DNA of 64,000 bases from an uncultured Sphingopyxis sp. (lineage in GTDB: Bacteria > Pseudomonadota > Alphaproteobacteria > Sphingomonadales > Sphingomonadaceae), in assembly GCA_937873425.1 (NCBI GenBank), contig CALMYE010000278.1, positions 1-64,000 of the forward strand, read 5' to 3'. The translations under genes and the position numbers were made by a program. Positions 1 to 8,604 of this stretch are shown piece by piece (within the stretch, counting starts at the first letter, position 1; the number at the start of each line of letters is the position of its first letter). Under the pieces are notes generated by a model. That model had not been told where the DNA came from. It ran no database searches and was given only the letters and a program-made list of their open reading frames with translations.

Positions 1-269
1 CGGACGATTGGTGCCGGCAGCGGATCGGCCTCTTCGTCGACAAGGCATTGGCGATAGCGAACGAGGCCGGCTTGTATCATCGTGATCCCGCCATGCTCGA
101 GCTGGCCGGGCTGCTCTCGCCCTATGGGCAATGGCGTGGTCCTTTCGCGGCCGATCTACCGGCGATCGAGACGATCAACACGTCTCGAGTGTCCGCTACG
201 CTTGACGGCTTGCTAGGAACGGTGAGGCGCCGGCTCGCCGGGGTAAGCAACGAAGGGGCGGAGCGATGA
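1..269 (+). CDS. Hypothetical protein, 5' part outside window (paralogue of 690-1199 gene)
   Basis: The frame is open from the first base, so the start lies outside the window. The visible C-terminal part (about 88 residues) matches the C-terminal half of the protein at 690-1199: both have a C-RxRIGL-V-KA stretch followed by an LLSPYG-WR-P motif. No known family was recognised. The stop codon overlaps the next start in an ATGA arrangement, so the two are probably translationally coupled. The same overlap occurs in the second copy of the module at 1196, which supports this as a real gene rather than a chance frame. Confidence 0.6.
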   Translation, partial: DDWCRQRIGLFVDKALAIANEAGLYHRDPAMLELAGLLSPYGQWRGPFAADLPAIETINTSRVSATLDGLLGTVRRRLAGVSNEGAER

Positions 270-553
270 AATGGCATCATAGTTTGTCGCGCGCCTATTG
301 GCTCTGGATTCGCGTGAAACGCTATCCGCAATATGCTCGCCGGCTCGGCGCCGATCCGCCTGTCCTGGATCAACTGGATCTGGCGATGGATCTATTGTGG
401 CCGTTCGCGCGGCGTGTGTTTCTCATGCACCGGGTCGACGAGCTGCCATATGGGGTGATCGCGATCGCGGTCGACGTCGACGTGGCGACCGTCGAACGCT
501 GTGTCGCTGATGCATTGTGGTCGGTCAGAATGGTCCGCCGGGAATTCGAATGA
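266..553 (+). CDS. Sigma-70 region 4-like small protein
   Basis: This 95-residue protein consists of little more than the helix-turn-helix of sigma-70 region 4. The segment RRVFLMHRVDELPYGVIA followed by a VDVATVERCVADAL recognition helix closely resembles region 4 of the FecI-type sigma factor at 45559-46137 (EVFLLHRVDELAYREI). No region 2 is present, so it cannot act as a complete sigma factor. It could bind DNA or compete for the RNA polymerase flap, which is inference. It overlaps the preceding gene by ATGA. A paralogue is at 1196-1495. Confidence 0.7.
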   Translation: MKWHHSLSRAYWLWIRVKRYPQYARRLGADPPVLDQLDLAMDLLWPFARRVFLMHRVDELPYGVIAIAVDVDVATVERCVADALWSVRMVRREFE

Positions 554-689
554 AGGCCCGAAACCGACGTAACTTCACCCTCATGTTACCCCTCATTTAT
601 TCGAATAACAATTTACAGGGGGTGACTTCGCCGCCCCGAACCTGATCGTTCCTTTGTGCACGATTTGCGCGTAGCTTGGAGGGCGCCAA

Positions 690-1199
690 ATGGAACGGCG
701 GACATTTGTTGGCGGATTGCCGATCGCCGCGGGTATGGTCGGCGTGATCTCTCTTTCGGCTGAACCGAGTTCGCTCGACAATGAAAAACACAAAGCTGCG
801 CGGTGGCGGCTGCAGAATGCGAGAGCGTTTTTCCCGAAGGGAGAATTCGTTCGCGCCGGCGACCTGCTCTATCAGTTGGGCATTGCATCGCAGCTCGCCC
901 TGACGGCGTGTGTCGTGGCGGATGGTTGGACGGACGAGGATTGTCGCCGCCGGATCGGACTGGACGTCGGCAAAGCTCACTTCTTTGCGAAGGCCGGCGG
1001 GCTGCAATTCGATTCCGATAGCTTCGCGCGAATTGTCCCGTTGCTGTCGCCATATGGACGATGGCGATCGCCGGCGATGGGTGGTCACATCGATGCCGGA
1101 ACGATTGACGCCGGCGCGGCTAAAACCGCGGTCTCGCAGTTGCTGATAGCGGTTCGGTCGCACCTGGTTGGCGGCGAAGGCAAGGCAGCAGGTCGATGA
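690..1199 (+). CDS. Hypothetical protein with twin-arginine-like N-terminus
   Basis: The protein has 169 residues. The start is supported by GGAGGG at 678-683, six bases upstream. The N-terminus begins MERRTFVGG and continues with a hydrophobic stretch to about residue 23, which resembles a Tat or short membrane signal, although the central motif is only partial. The C-terminal half (VVADGWTDEDCRRRIGL to LLSPYGRWRSP) is homologous to the truncated gene at the left edge. No family was recognised. Its stop overlaps the start of the following region-4 protein by ATGA, so it belongs to a duplicated two-gene module. Confidence 0.65.
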   Translation: MERRTFVGGLPIAAGMVGVISLSAEPSSLDNEKHKAARWRLQNARAFFPKGEFVRAGDLLYQLGIASQLALTACVVADGWTDEDCRRRIGLDVGKAHFFAKAGGLQFDSDSFARIVPLLSPYGRWRSPAMGGHIDAGTIDAGAAKTAVSQLLIAVRSHLVGGEGKAAGR

Positions 1200-1495
1200 T
1201 CTTGCATCACCGCATCGCGCGCAATTATTGGCTGCACGTCAGATTGAGGCACTATCCCGCGTTTGCGCGGAGTATCGGCCCAGCGCCGGACATCCGCGAC
1301 CAAGTGAAGCTCGCGATCCAGCTCGTTTGGCCGCTGGCGCGATCGGTCTATCTCCTCAACGGGGTACATGATTTGAGTTATCGCCAGATTGCGACATGCG
1401 TCGGGGTAGATGTCAGCACCGTCGAATTGTGCATTGCCGACGCTCTCGTCTCGATGTGGACGATCTGCGACCAGTTTGGCGAGGCCCCTGGCTAA
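1196..1495 (+). CDS. Sigma-70 region 4-like small protein (second copy)
   Basis: This 99-residue protein is a diverged duplicate of the one at 266-553. The pattern HH-AR-YWL-VR-YP-FAR is shared near the N-terminus, and RSVYLLNGVHDLSYRQIA followed by GVDVSTVELCIADAL forms the region-4 helix-turn-helix. Sigma regions 1-3 are absent. The LH-RVDEL signature is less well preserved than in the first copy (LNGVHDL), so the copies may have diverged in target. It is coupled to the upstream gene through ATGA. Its function is unknown; a regulator is the simplest reading. Confidence 0.65.
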   Translation: MILHHRIARNYWLHVRLRHYPAFARSIGPAPDIRDQVKLAIQLVWPLARSVYLLNGVHDLSYRQIATCVGVDVSTVELCIADALVSMWTICDQFGEAPG

Positions 1496-1617
1496 ATTCG
1501 CACCGTCATTTTCGCACCTTCCGTGCATCGGATGCCGATTCGTGGAGGGCGTAATACAAACTTGCAGGGCTTCCAAATCTGTCTTACGCATGGCCGACTT
1601 GTCATCGGGAGATGCGA

Positions 1618-2211
1618 ATGACGATTTTCAATGTCCGGCTTTCGCGCGAGGATGAAGCGGAGTTGGCCGCCGCCGCGAAAAAATCCGGTCGCAGCAAATC
1701 CGAGATCGCGCGCGACGCGATCTCGGCTCACCTGAAGAACATGGCCGACGACGAGAGGCGATGGGAAACGCTCCAGGACGATTGGAGCGAATATGGGTCG
1801 GCTGTACAGGACGCCTATGAAGCTCTCGTTGGTGTCCAGGTTGCCAAGCTGGACACGGTACGCAAGGCATTCGAGGCTCGTCTGGTCGAGATCGGGAATA
1901 TGGATTGGGAACAGTCGATCGAGCCAGTCTACGAGATTTTTCGGCGGAAGGTGATCGAGAAGTCACGCGTCGCATATGCGCCGAACCCCTACATCGGGGG
2001 CAGTGATGCCAGAGACCCGGAGGTGGTCGCAGTAATCGGTTTTGCGGCCGACGACAGACATGCACTGGTGACACCGCTTGAGCAGGCATTTTATGATTAT
2101 TGCGGTTTAGCGGGCTGGGACGCCTTCAACGAAATTCCGGTGGTCTTTGAACGGGCGCGAGCGCGGCTGGAGGCGGACGATAAAAAACGAGTGCGACCGG
2201 ATGCGAATTAG
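1618..2211 (+). CDS. Ribbon-helix-helix domain protein
   Basis: The first 45 residues (MTIFNVRLSREDEAELAAAA, then KKSGRSKSEIARDAI) form a ribbon-helix-helix DNA-binding fold of the CopG/Arc type. The remaining 150 residues are charged and match no family I know. An in-frame ATG at 1612 directly touches the GGGAG ribosome-binding site (1607-1611), whereas ATG 1618 sits six bases after it, so 1618 is preferred. RHH proteins are usually antitoxins or repressors. No toxin is evident next to it, and the long C-terminal part may itself carry an effector or dimerisation function. Confidence 0.6.
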   Translation: MTIFNVRLSREDEAELAAAAKKSGRSKSEIARDAISAHLKNMADDERRWETLQDDWSEYGSAVQDAYEALVGVQVAKLDTVRKAFEARLVEIGNMDWEQSIEPVYEIFRRKVIEKSRVAYAPNPYIGGSDARDPEVVAVIGFAADDRHALVTPLEQAFYDYCGLAGWDAFNEIPVVFERARARLEADDKKRVRPDAN

Positions 2212-2286
2212 GGATTCGCAGATGCGATCCAATTGATAAGATGCCGATCTTCATATCGTGTTCGGCAGAGAAACGAGGAGAATATT

Positions 2287-2787
2287 ATGGCGCTGCAGGA
2301 TCTATGGCTGGAAGGCATCGATGTCGATGCGGCGCTTTACGATATTCGCGATGACGACACGCAGGCGTGGGAAGTGCGCGCGCTTGCGGGCGCGAGCATC
2401 GGTATCGATCCGATCGCGGGACTGCGCGCTGTCATCGAGCTCAGCACCGCAATGGAACGGATCGTTCGCGGCGAAAATGACGGCAAGGCGCAACTGGCGA
2501 GCATCCTCGGCCGTGCCGGCGACGACTACCAGCGCTGCCTCTGGTATACGGTCGCGGGCCGCGATCCGCTCGCGGTCGCGACGTCGTTCGGCGAGCTCGA
2601 GAAGTTGATGGCTGCTCGGGCGATGCTCTGGGTCGAGGCTGACGATCGAGGGCTGACACCGGCAAAGGCGGACAATCCCTATTGGACGACAAGACCAGAG
2701 GGACCGCCGGCGACTTTCAGCGATCGCTTCGAGCTCGGCGAACATTGGACGCCATTTCTGCCGTCAGAATTGCTCCCGGAGGACTGA
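2287..2787 (+). CDS. Hypothetical protein, upstream partner of DUF1173 gene
   Basis: This acidic protein of 166 residues begins MALQDLWLEG. The start is set by GAGGAG at about 2275-2280. No transmembrane segment or recognised motif is visible. It ends two bases before the DUF1173 start, and its last codons (CCGGAGGAC) supply the ribosome-binding site for that gene, so the two are probably one operon. Function unknown. Confidence 0.55.
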   Translation: MALQDLWLEGIDVDAALYDIRDDDTQAWEVRALAGASIGIDPIAGLRAVIELSTAMERIVRGENDGKAQLASILGRAGDDYQRCLWYTVAGRDPLAVATSFGELEKLMAARAMLWVEADDRGLTPAKADNPYWTTRPEGPPATFSDRFELGEHWTPFLPSELLPED

Positions 2788-2789
2788 CG

Positions 2790-4019
2790 ATGCAGCGCTA
2801 CTATGTACTCGACCGGGAAATGGCCGCAGGCGAAGACGGGTTCGAGGCGATGGTGGCGCGAGCCTATAGGCTCAAGCAGGCGGTACGCTGCCTCTGCCGG
2901 CGCGACATCGCGCTCGATCTCTATATTGCCCATCGACATGGCGGGCATGTGCTGTCGCGCTGGCCCGGGACGGGCCCGCGGCACGCACCGCACTGCGATC
3001 ATTATGAGGCGCCCGATCATCTGACAGGGCTCGGCCAGGTGCTCGGCAGCGCTATCGTCGACGACATCGACAATGGCGTGACAACGCTCAAGTTCGGCTT
3101 CCCGCTGTCGAAGGGTCCTGCGCGCGCGGCACCGGCGTCGTTCACGAACGACAAGCCCGATGTGAAGGCGACGGGTCAGCGGCTGTCGATGCGCGGGATG
3201 CTGCATTTCCTGTGGGATCGAGCGCAGCTCACCCACTGGCATCCGCGCATGGCGGGCAAGCGCAACTGGTACATTGTTCGCCGGCAGCTCCTGAATGCAG
3301 CGCTCGGCTGCAAGGTGCGGGGCGACCCTCTCGCGCAGCGGCTGTTCGTGCCCGAGACATTCCGTCTTGAGGACAAGGACGCGATCGCGGGCCGTCAGGA
3401 CGCGGAGCTGGCCATTGCCCGATCGGAGCCCGACCGGATCATGATCCTGATCGGCGAGATCCGTTCGATCGAGAGTGCGCGCTATGGCGAGAAGATCCTG
3501 ATCAAGCATATGCCTCAGCGACCGTTCCTCATGGATGCCGATATGGCGCGCCGCTTCCATAAGCGGTTCGCGGCCGAAGAGGAGCTTTGGAGGTCCGACG
3601 ATCGCGACGGCAGTTTGATCATGGCCGCGAGCTTTTCCATGGGTGCGTCAGGCCTCGCGCAGATATTCGAGATGTCGGTGATGCCGGTCACCCGTGAATG
3701 GATCCCCTATGAGCGGCTCGAAGAGAGAATGCTGGTCACGCAAGCGATCGAAGAGAAGCGCCATTTCGTGAAAGGGATGCGGGTCAATCTCGGCCTCGAG
3801 ATGCCGATCGCGAGCTTGACCCTCACCGACACCGGCGCGGAGGCAACGGCGGTCTATCTCGCACACAACCTGCCTGAGCCGCGGTATGACGAGGCACTCG
3901 AGCAGCTCATGCGGACGCAAGGCGTCGAGCATCTTACTTGGCGACCCGGTGATTGTCTGCAGATTGCGCAGAGTGGTTCGACCCCAATAAAGGTGGCGGG
4001 AACATCAACTGCCCACTGA
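2790..4019 (+). CDS. DUF1173 family protein
   Basis: A 409-residue protein with the DUF1173 hallmarks: an N-terminal CLCRRDIALDLYIA segment, the motif TGPRHAPHCDHYE, an ALGL-type linker and a GF-LS segment. DUF1173 genes are typical of alphaproteobacterial plasmids and integrative elements and have no established activity. The Cys/His pattern near residues 30-75 suggests metal binding, which is inference. The ATG at 2790 follows GGAGG by seven bases. The family assignment is fairly firm; the role is unknown. Confidence 0.8.
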   Translation: MQRYYVLDREMAAGEDGFEAMVARAYRLKQAVRCLCRRDIALDLYIAHRHGGHVLSRWPGTGPRHAPHCDHYEAPDHLTGLGQVLGSAIVDDIDNGVTTLKFGFPLSKGPARAAPASFTNDKPDVKATGQRLSMRGMLHFLWDRAQLTHWHPRMAGKRNWYIVRRQLLNAALGCKVRGDPLAQRLFVPETFRLEDKDAIAGRQDAELAIARSEPDRIMILIGEIRSIESARYGEKILIKHMPQRPFLMDADMARRFHKRFAAEEELWRSDDRDGSLIMAASFSMGASGLAQIFEMSVMPVTREWIPYERLEERMLVTQAIEEKRHFVKGMRVNLGLEMPIASLTLTDTGAEATAVYLAHNLPEPRYDEALEQLMRTQGVEHLTWRPGDCLQIAQSGSTPIKVAGTSTAH

Positions 4020-4041
4020 GACTCCGCACCAGGGGGCTTGG

Positions 4042-4237
4042 ATGGCGATTGTCGATAAGATGATGGCCGCAGAATGGCTTATGCAGGCTGCGGTCGAGAT
4101 GCTGAATCGAAACGATGATGTGCTTAGCGGTGCATGTCATGGCTTCATCGGCGCTGGGCCTCCTCCGTGAGTTGGTGGCATGGCAGGGCGACGGTTATGC
4201 CCCTCGAGTGCTCAAGGATAGCCGCAAGCCGAGCTGA
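4042..4237 (+). pseudogene. Possible frameshifted small gene
   Basis: An ATG at 4042 opens a frame beginning MAIVDKMMAAEWLMQAAVEM. Its coding character fades near 4130, and the +1 frame then reads VMASSALGLLRELVAWQGDG to a stop at 4235-4237. Joined, the two pieces would make a protein of about 65 residues. Neither piece alone looks complete, and no family was recognised. This could be a decayed island gene or two chance frames; confidence is low. Confidence 0.25.
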
Positions 4238-4661
4238 AGGAACTCCCAACGGGATGTCAGAGGCCGCCGAGATAGAAGCGATCGTCGACAAGATTGTTGA
4301 AGGTACCGAGGCGCGGGGTGTGAAGTTGGCGGCTGATATCGCGATCGCAACGCCGAAGAAGGACGTCCGAGCTTGGTCCTGTCAGTAGTTTTGTGCGCGA
4401 GGTCATATAGATGGAAAAGAAAGGACTATCGAGCACTATCAGGTTGAACCGCGAACTCCACCGCCAGGGTTCATCCATGCCGACCCAGGTCTCCTCGTCG
4501 ATGCGTGCGCGCCGTCTTCACTGCAGAAAAGCTCTTGCGACCAGGAGGCCATCCACGCATGGAGTCATAGTGAGGAAAGCAGGAGATAACGTAGCGAATT
4601 TGTTATCAGTAGCTAGATTGAGCTTTCATGGTTCCCATCACAATGGCAGCGGGTCGATAAT
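4238..4661. other. Apparently non-coding stretch
   Basis: About 420 bases between the island genes and the amino-sugar locus. A 44-codon frame starting at ATG 4254 (MSEAAEIEAIVDKIVEGTEA) has plausible composition but no clear ribosome-binding site and no recognised family. The last 100 bases must contain the promoter of the kinase gene at 4662. I did not find the TGGTAT direct-repeat box here. Confidence 0.4.
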
Positions 4662-5543
4662 ATGGTCTTATATCTAGGCATCGACGCGGGCGGCACCGCA
4701 AGTAAAGCGAGGCTTGTCGATGCGAACGGCCTGCGATTGGGTGCGGGGAAGGCCGGCCCCGCCAATACGCGCATCGGGCTCGACGCGCTGCACAGATCCT
4801 TGCTCGACGCCTGCACCCAGGCGCTCAAGGATGGTGGTGTCGCCGACAGCGATTATGGGAGCGTCCGGGTCGGCATGGGAATTGCGGGCATCAATCGGAT
4901 GGGGATGAAGCAGCAAATCCAGGCGCTCGATTTTCCCTTTGCCAATGTTCAGTTAACCAGCGACTCGATCATCGCCAATCTGGGTGCACATATGGGCGGC
5001 GATGGTGCGATCTTGATCCTCGGTACCGGAAGCGTCGGGTTGATCAAGCGCGGTGAGGACAGTTTAAGCATCGGCGGCTACGGCTTTCCCATTTCAGACG
5101 AAGGAAGCGGTGCGGCGTTGGGTCTCAGTGCAATCCGCCATGCCCTGCGCACGCTCGACGGACGGACACGGCCGACACAGCTCAGTCAGGCGGTGACCAA
5201 GCAGTTCGACCATGCTATCCCGAATGTCATCGCTTGGATGGACGATGCAGCGCCGGCCGATTATGCCGCCTTTGCCCCACTGGTGATGGAATATGCGGAG
5301 ATAGGTGACGAGATTGCGCTGTTGATCGTTCGCGACGCCGCGCAGCATATCGAGCGCTTCATCGAGACGATATTCGCTAAGGGCGCGAGCCGTTGCGTGC
5401 TGATGGGTGGACTCGCACCGCGGATCAAGCCATGGCTGCGCGCCCGTGTCGTCGAGAAGCTGAGTGCGCCGCTTGGCGACGCGCTCGACGGCGCCCTGAT
5501 TCTCGCCGGCCTGCCCATCGGGTCTTTAGCATCTGGCCGGTGA
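4662..5543 (+). CDS. BadF/BadG-type N-acetylglucosamine/glucosamine kinase
   Basis: This 293-residue ASKHA-fold sugar kinase phosphorylates GlcNAc or GlcN (possibly also MurNAc) with ATP in the cytoplasm. The phosphate-1 motif GIDAGGTASKARLVD is at residues 6-20. A second glycine motif GTGSVGLIKRG is near residue 121, followed by GGYGFPISDEGSG, which is typical of the BadF/BadG/GspK group rather than of ROK-family NagK. The length fits the family. The neighbouring NagR, NagA and deaminase genes indicate amino-sugar catabolism. The exact substrate (GlcNAc, GlcN or MurNAc) cannot be told from the sequence. Confidence 0.85.
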   Translation: MVLYLGIDAGGTASKARLVDANGLRLGAGKAGPANTRIGLDALHRSLLDACTQALKDGGVADSDYGSVRVGMGIAGINRMGMKQQIQALDFPFANVQLTSDSIIANLGAHMGGDGAILILGTGSVGLIKRGEDSLSIGGYGFPISDEGSGAALGLSAIRHALRTLDGRTRPTQLSQAVTKQFDHAIPNVIAWMDDAAPADYAAFAPLVMEYAEIGDEIALLIVRDAAQHIERFIETIFAKGASRCVLMGGLAPRIKPWLRARVVEKLSAPLGDALDGALILAGLPIGSLASGR

Positions 5544-5622
5544 TGGCGTGCCGCCATCGAGAATCAACTGCCCCGGAACCGAGCAAGATATGCGCGATGT
5601 GGTGGGCACACCTCAAACTCCG

Positions 5623-6390
5623 TCACGGCATTCCAACAGGATCGCGCCGTGACACCGACGCTGTGCTGGCAGCGATGTCAGTGACGAATTCATATCGATC
5701 GCCTCGATACGCAGACCTGGTAAATTCAACCGGCGTACCCTTCGTATCACGGGTCAGGCGCTCAATGCGCAATATCTCCGAGCTCTGCGCAATCGAGAGC
5801 ATCCCGGCTTCGGTCGGAGTGGCCAAGGCAGCCCGAATACGCTGCGTGCCGGACACAGGAAATACCCCCGAACTCTGAAGCGCTGCGTAGAGCGAGTCAC
5901 CCACGGCATCCAAATCCGGGAGGAACTCCGCGGGAACGACAGCATGTTCTATCGCCAGCGGTTCGCCATTCGCAAGGCGCACACGCGCGAGCCTTGCGAC
6001 CTTGGTGGCGATCGGAATCTCCAAGGCGGCCGCCTCCTCGTCGGTGGCGTTGGCGTAGCTACGCATCATCCAGACGACACTAGGATCATCACCTCTCGAT
6101 CGTGCATCTTCAGAAAAGCTCGTTAGCATTGCACCCCGCGCCTCGATACGATCGCTGACATATGTTCCCGAACCATGCCGACGAAAGAGCAAGCCCTCCT
6201 CGATGAGCTTCTGGATGCCCTTTCGGATCGTGACCCGGGACATGCCCATTCGTTCCGAGAGTTCGCGCTCGGACGGGAGCGGCTCGCCCGGTTCCACGCC
6301 GCCGCTTTGGATGTGCTCACGAAGATTGCGCGCCAATTGAAGGTAGAGAGGCGCGTTGCTCTCCTTCAATCCGGCAAGCTTGTCTCGCAT
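5623..6390 (-). CDS. nagR: GntR/HutC-family regulator, NagR-like
   Basis: A 255-residue regulator with an N-terminal winged helix (PLYLQLARNLREHIQSGGVE, then LPSERELSERMGMSRVTIRKG) and a C-terminal UTRA effector domain (from about residue 85, including ARVRLANGEPLAIEHAVVP). HutC-type UTRA proteins next to nag genes normally sense GlcN-6-P or GlcNAc-6-P and repress the regulon. The start at 6390 is preferred over an in-frame ATG at 6408 because GGAAAGGA lies just before it on the minus strand. It is the likely reader of the TGGTAT boxes described below. Confidence 0.85.
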   Translation of the reverse strand: MRDKLAGLKESNAPLYLQLARNLREHIQSGGVEPGEPLPSERELSERMGMSRVTIRKGIQKLIEEGLLFRRHGSGTYVSDRIEARGAMLTSFSEDARSRGDDPSVVWMMRSYANATDEEAAALEIPIATKVARLARVRLANGEPLAIEHAVVPAEFLPDLDAVGDSLYAALQSSGVFPVSGTQRIRAALATPTEAGMLSIAQSSEILRIERLTRDTKGTPVEFTRSAYRGDRYEFVTDIAASTASVSRRDPVGMP

Positions 6391-6511
6391 TATTGGTCCT
6401 TTCCGCACATATTCCGATCCGGCAAGCGGCCGAGGAACAATCGCATTTTCGCCTGTTCGTTCCCGTCAGCCTGACCGATAAAGGTCCAATAGCACCTTGA
6501 GGTTGCCGGCT

Positions 6512-7384
6512 TCAACCATTTGGCACACTATTGGTATGCACATCGATCCTTATGAAGCTGACGTCGTCCGAAATTTTCGCGCGCGGGTGGCGGCGAAGGG
6601 ACCCATCGACTTGCTCGAGATTGCGAAGGTCGGAATAGCATTTCTCGAATTCGGCGCGGTTCTCGATTGAGAGCAGATCGCTGGCCCCAAGGTGAGCGAA
6701 CATATCGGCGAGGCGCAGGAAACCATCGCTTGCTAGCGCGATTGCCCAGTCGCCGGCGGGCAGTTCGGCGCGATCTGCGCGCTCGATTGCCTCCATTTGA
6801 AGACCCAGCACCCAATAGCCGCCATCGACATTCATGAAGGCTCGATTTTGGACGAGTTGTGGCCGCAATTCCTCGAAAAGTTCGGCCGCCGAAATCTCAG
6901 GTCGCTCGGCGAGGATCGATCGGGCCAACGCCTTGGTGCGGTGTTCGAAAGGGCCTATATTGCCGCCGTCTCCATGTTCGGCGAATTCTTCTCCGCCTAG
7001 GGACCGGTAGGCGATCCTGCAGTCTCCGAGTGTTGCCAGTTCAACCTTTTCGGGCAGGGCGCGGACAAAAGCTATCGCCGCGCTTGGCAGTTCATGGCGC
7101 CCCGCGGGCGGTCGCCGCGCCAGCGTCGAATAGGACGACCGGCAGTGACGTATGACGGCCGCGAACAAATCCTCGAAAGGCATCGTCGGCTTGCTAGCCA
7201 GTAGATCGCGGAGTTCCCTATCGACCCGCTGCGCGAACCATTGTGCATCGCTGACAGCTGAGACGAGGTTCTCCCCAATGCCTGATGCGCCATCGATAAC
7301 CCAGGCCGCGAAGTCCGTATATCCGACCACATCCTCATTCGCTGCCGCTCCGGATCGAGTCTCCGCCAAACGGACGTTGAACAT
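6512..7384 (-). CDS. PP2C-type serine/threonine phosphatase-like protein
   Basis: A 290-residue protein with the PP2C metal-binding landmarks: AWVIDGASGIGE near residue 27 (the D-G-G motif), LATLGDCRIAY near 117, WAIALASDGFLRL near 218 and SDDVSFIRI near 273. These positions fit a PP2M/PP2C domain filling the whole protein, without a sensor or membrane segment. It would dephosphorylate Ser/Thr in a protein partner, which is unknown here. Its place between nagR and anmK is unusual for a phosphatase of this type and suggests a link to amino-sugar control, which is inference. Confidence 0.75.
   Translation of the reverse strand: MFNVRLAETRSGAAANEDVVGYTDFAAWVIDGASGIGENLVSAVSDAQWFAQRVDRELRDLLASKPTMPFEDLFAAVIRHCRSSYSTLARRPPAGRHELPSAAIAFVRALPEKVELATLGDCRIAYRSLGGEEFAEHGDGGNIGPFEHRTKALARSILAERPEISAAELFEELRPQLVQNRAFMNVDGGYWVLGLQMEAIERADRAELPAGDWAIALASDGFLRLADMFAHLGASDLLSIENRAEFEKCYSDLRNLEQVDGSLRRHPRAKISDDVSFIRIDVHTNSVPNG
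6521..6537 (+). promoter_or_regulatory. Candidate NagR box (weak copy)
   Basis: TGGCAC-ACTAT-TGGTAT shows the same six-five-six spacing as the better copies at 7452, 9478, 14663 and 22629. It lies within the last codons of the PP2C-like gene, 131 bases upstream of the nagR start, so it could autoregulate nagR. The first half-site is degenerate, hence low confidence. Confidence 0.35.
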
Positions 7385-7451
7385 CTCGGCTCCATTAAAT
7401 AGACGCGCGACCGGCCTTCTGCGCGCCGACCGATATCGCAGCTTGATGATG

Positions 7452-7468
7452 TGGTATCATAGTGGTAG
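7452..7468 (+). promoter_or_regulatory. Candidate NagR box upstream of anmK
   Basis: TGGTAT-CATAG-TGGTAG, a direct repeat with an 11-base period, 38 bases upstream of the anmK start and 67 bases upstream of the divergent PP2C-like gene. The same arrangement recurs in front of other genes of the locus. The first half also reads as a degenerate HutC-type palindrome (TGGTAT-C-ATAGTG). Confidence 0.5.
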
Positions 7469-7506
7469 CAGGTGCGCAACATCGACTACGGTTAGGGGAA
7501 CGAGAG

Positions 7507-8604
7507 ATGCGCATTCTTGGTTTCATGAGCGGGACATCGCTCGATGGCGTTGATGCGGCCATTTTGAGTTCCGATGGCGAAGCAATCGACGACTTCGGCC
7601 CGACGCACCTCACCTCATTCTCGACCGCAGAGCGCGCCATCGTCAAAGACGCCACCGAACAGTTTGTGGCGACCGGTACGGCCGAACCGAGACTGTTGGC
7701 GGAGGCTGACGATATCATTGTCAGCGCGCATGTACGCTGCGCGCGCGAACTTCTCTCCAAACCGGGGGCCGGTAAGATCGAATTGATCGGTTATCACGGC
7801 CAAACCGTCCTTCACCGGCCCGACCGCGGGTTGACGATCCAGATTGGCGACCCTGCAAGAATCGCCAATACGCTCGGCGTTGACGTTGTCGCGGACGTTC
7901 GGCAGGCCGATATGGCCGTTGGCGGAGAGGGCGCGCCTCTTGTTCCCATCTATCACGCCGCACTGGCACGGAAGATCGGGAAGTCAGGTCCAATCGCCTT
8001 TCTCAATGTAGGCGGCGTCGCGAATTTCACGTTCATTGGCAGCGATGAACAAATCATCGCACTCGATACCGGGCCCGGCAATGGGATGCTCGATCTCACG
8101 GTCCAGAAGCGCGGTCTTGGCCGATATGATGATGGCGGAGCGCTGGCCGCGAGCGGAGAGGTCAATCAGGCAGTGCTGAGTCATTTACTTGCGCATCCCT
8201 ATTTCGAGCGTGAAGGCCCGAAGTCGTTGGATCGCTATGACTTTCCGCTCGATATCGTGGATGATCTCTCGGCCGCCGACGCAGCGGCGACGTTGGTCGC
8301 GTTTACCGCCAATTCCGTGGCGCTGGGCGCACGCCAGCTCCCCGAACAACCGGAACTATGGATCATTTGCGGTGGCGGGCGACATAATCCCGTCATAATG
8401 GAGGCCTTGCGAGAAGTGCTTGGCGCTTGTGAAAGCGCTGACGATTTCGGGTTGCGCGGAGATTTTATCGAAGCCGAAGCCATCGGATTTATCGCGGCGC
8501 GCTCGGTTCGGGGGTTGCCGGTGACCTTCCCGAACACGACGGGCGCGCCCGGCCTCACCACGGCCGGAAAGCTCTACAAGGCTCAGACGGCGACGGTCGC
8601 CTGA
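7507..8604 (+). CDS. anmK: Anhydro-N-acetylmuramic acid kinase
   Basis: This kinase converts 1,6-anhydro-MurNAc to MurNAc-6-phosphate while cleaving the anhydro ring, in the cytoplasmic murein-recycling pathway. The 365-residue protein opens with the family motif GFMSGTSLDGVDAA and has GYHGQTVLHRP, NVGGVANFT and DTGPGNGMLD in the expected order. An upstream in-frame start at 7462 was not used because GGGGAACGAGAG precedes ATG 7507. Its product is the substrate of MurQ at 17275-18168. The last 22 bases overlap the convergent phosphatase gene. Confidence 0.95.
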   Translation: MRILGFMSGTSLDGVDAAILSSDGEAIDDFGPTHLTSFSTAERAIVKDATEQFVATGTAEPRLLAEADDIIVSAHVRCARELLSKPGAGKIELIGYHGQTVLHRPDRGLTIQIGDPARIANTLGVDVVADVRQADMAVGGEGAPLVPIYHAALARKIGKSGPIAFLNVGGVANFTFIGSDEQIIALDTGPGNGMLDLTVQKRGLGRYDDGGALAASGEVNQAVLSHLLAHPYFEREGPKSLDRYDFPLDIVDDLSAADAAATLVAFTANSVALGARQLPEQPELWIICGGGRHNPVIMEALREVLGACESADDFGLRGDFIEAEAIGFIAARSVRGLPVTFPNTTGAPGLTTAGKLYKAQTATVA

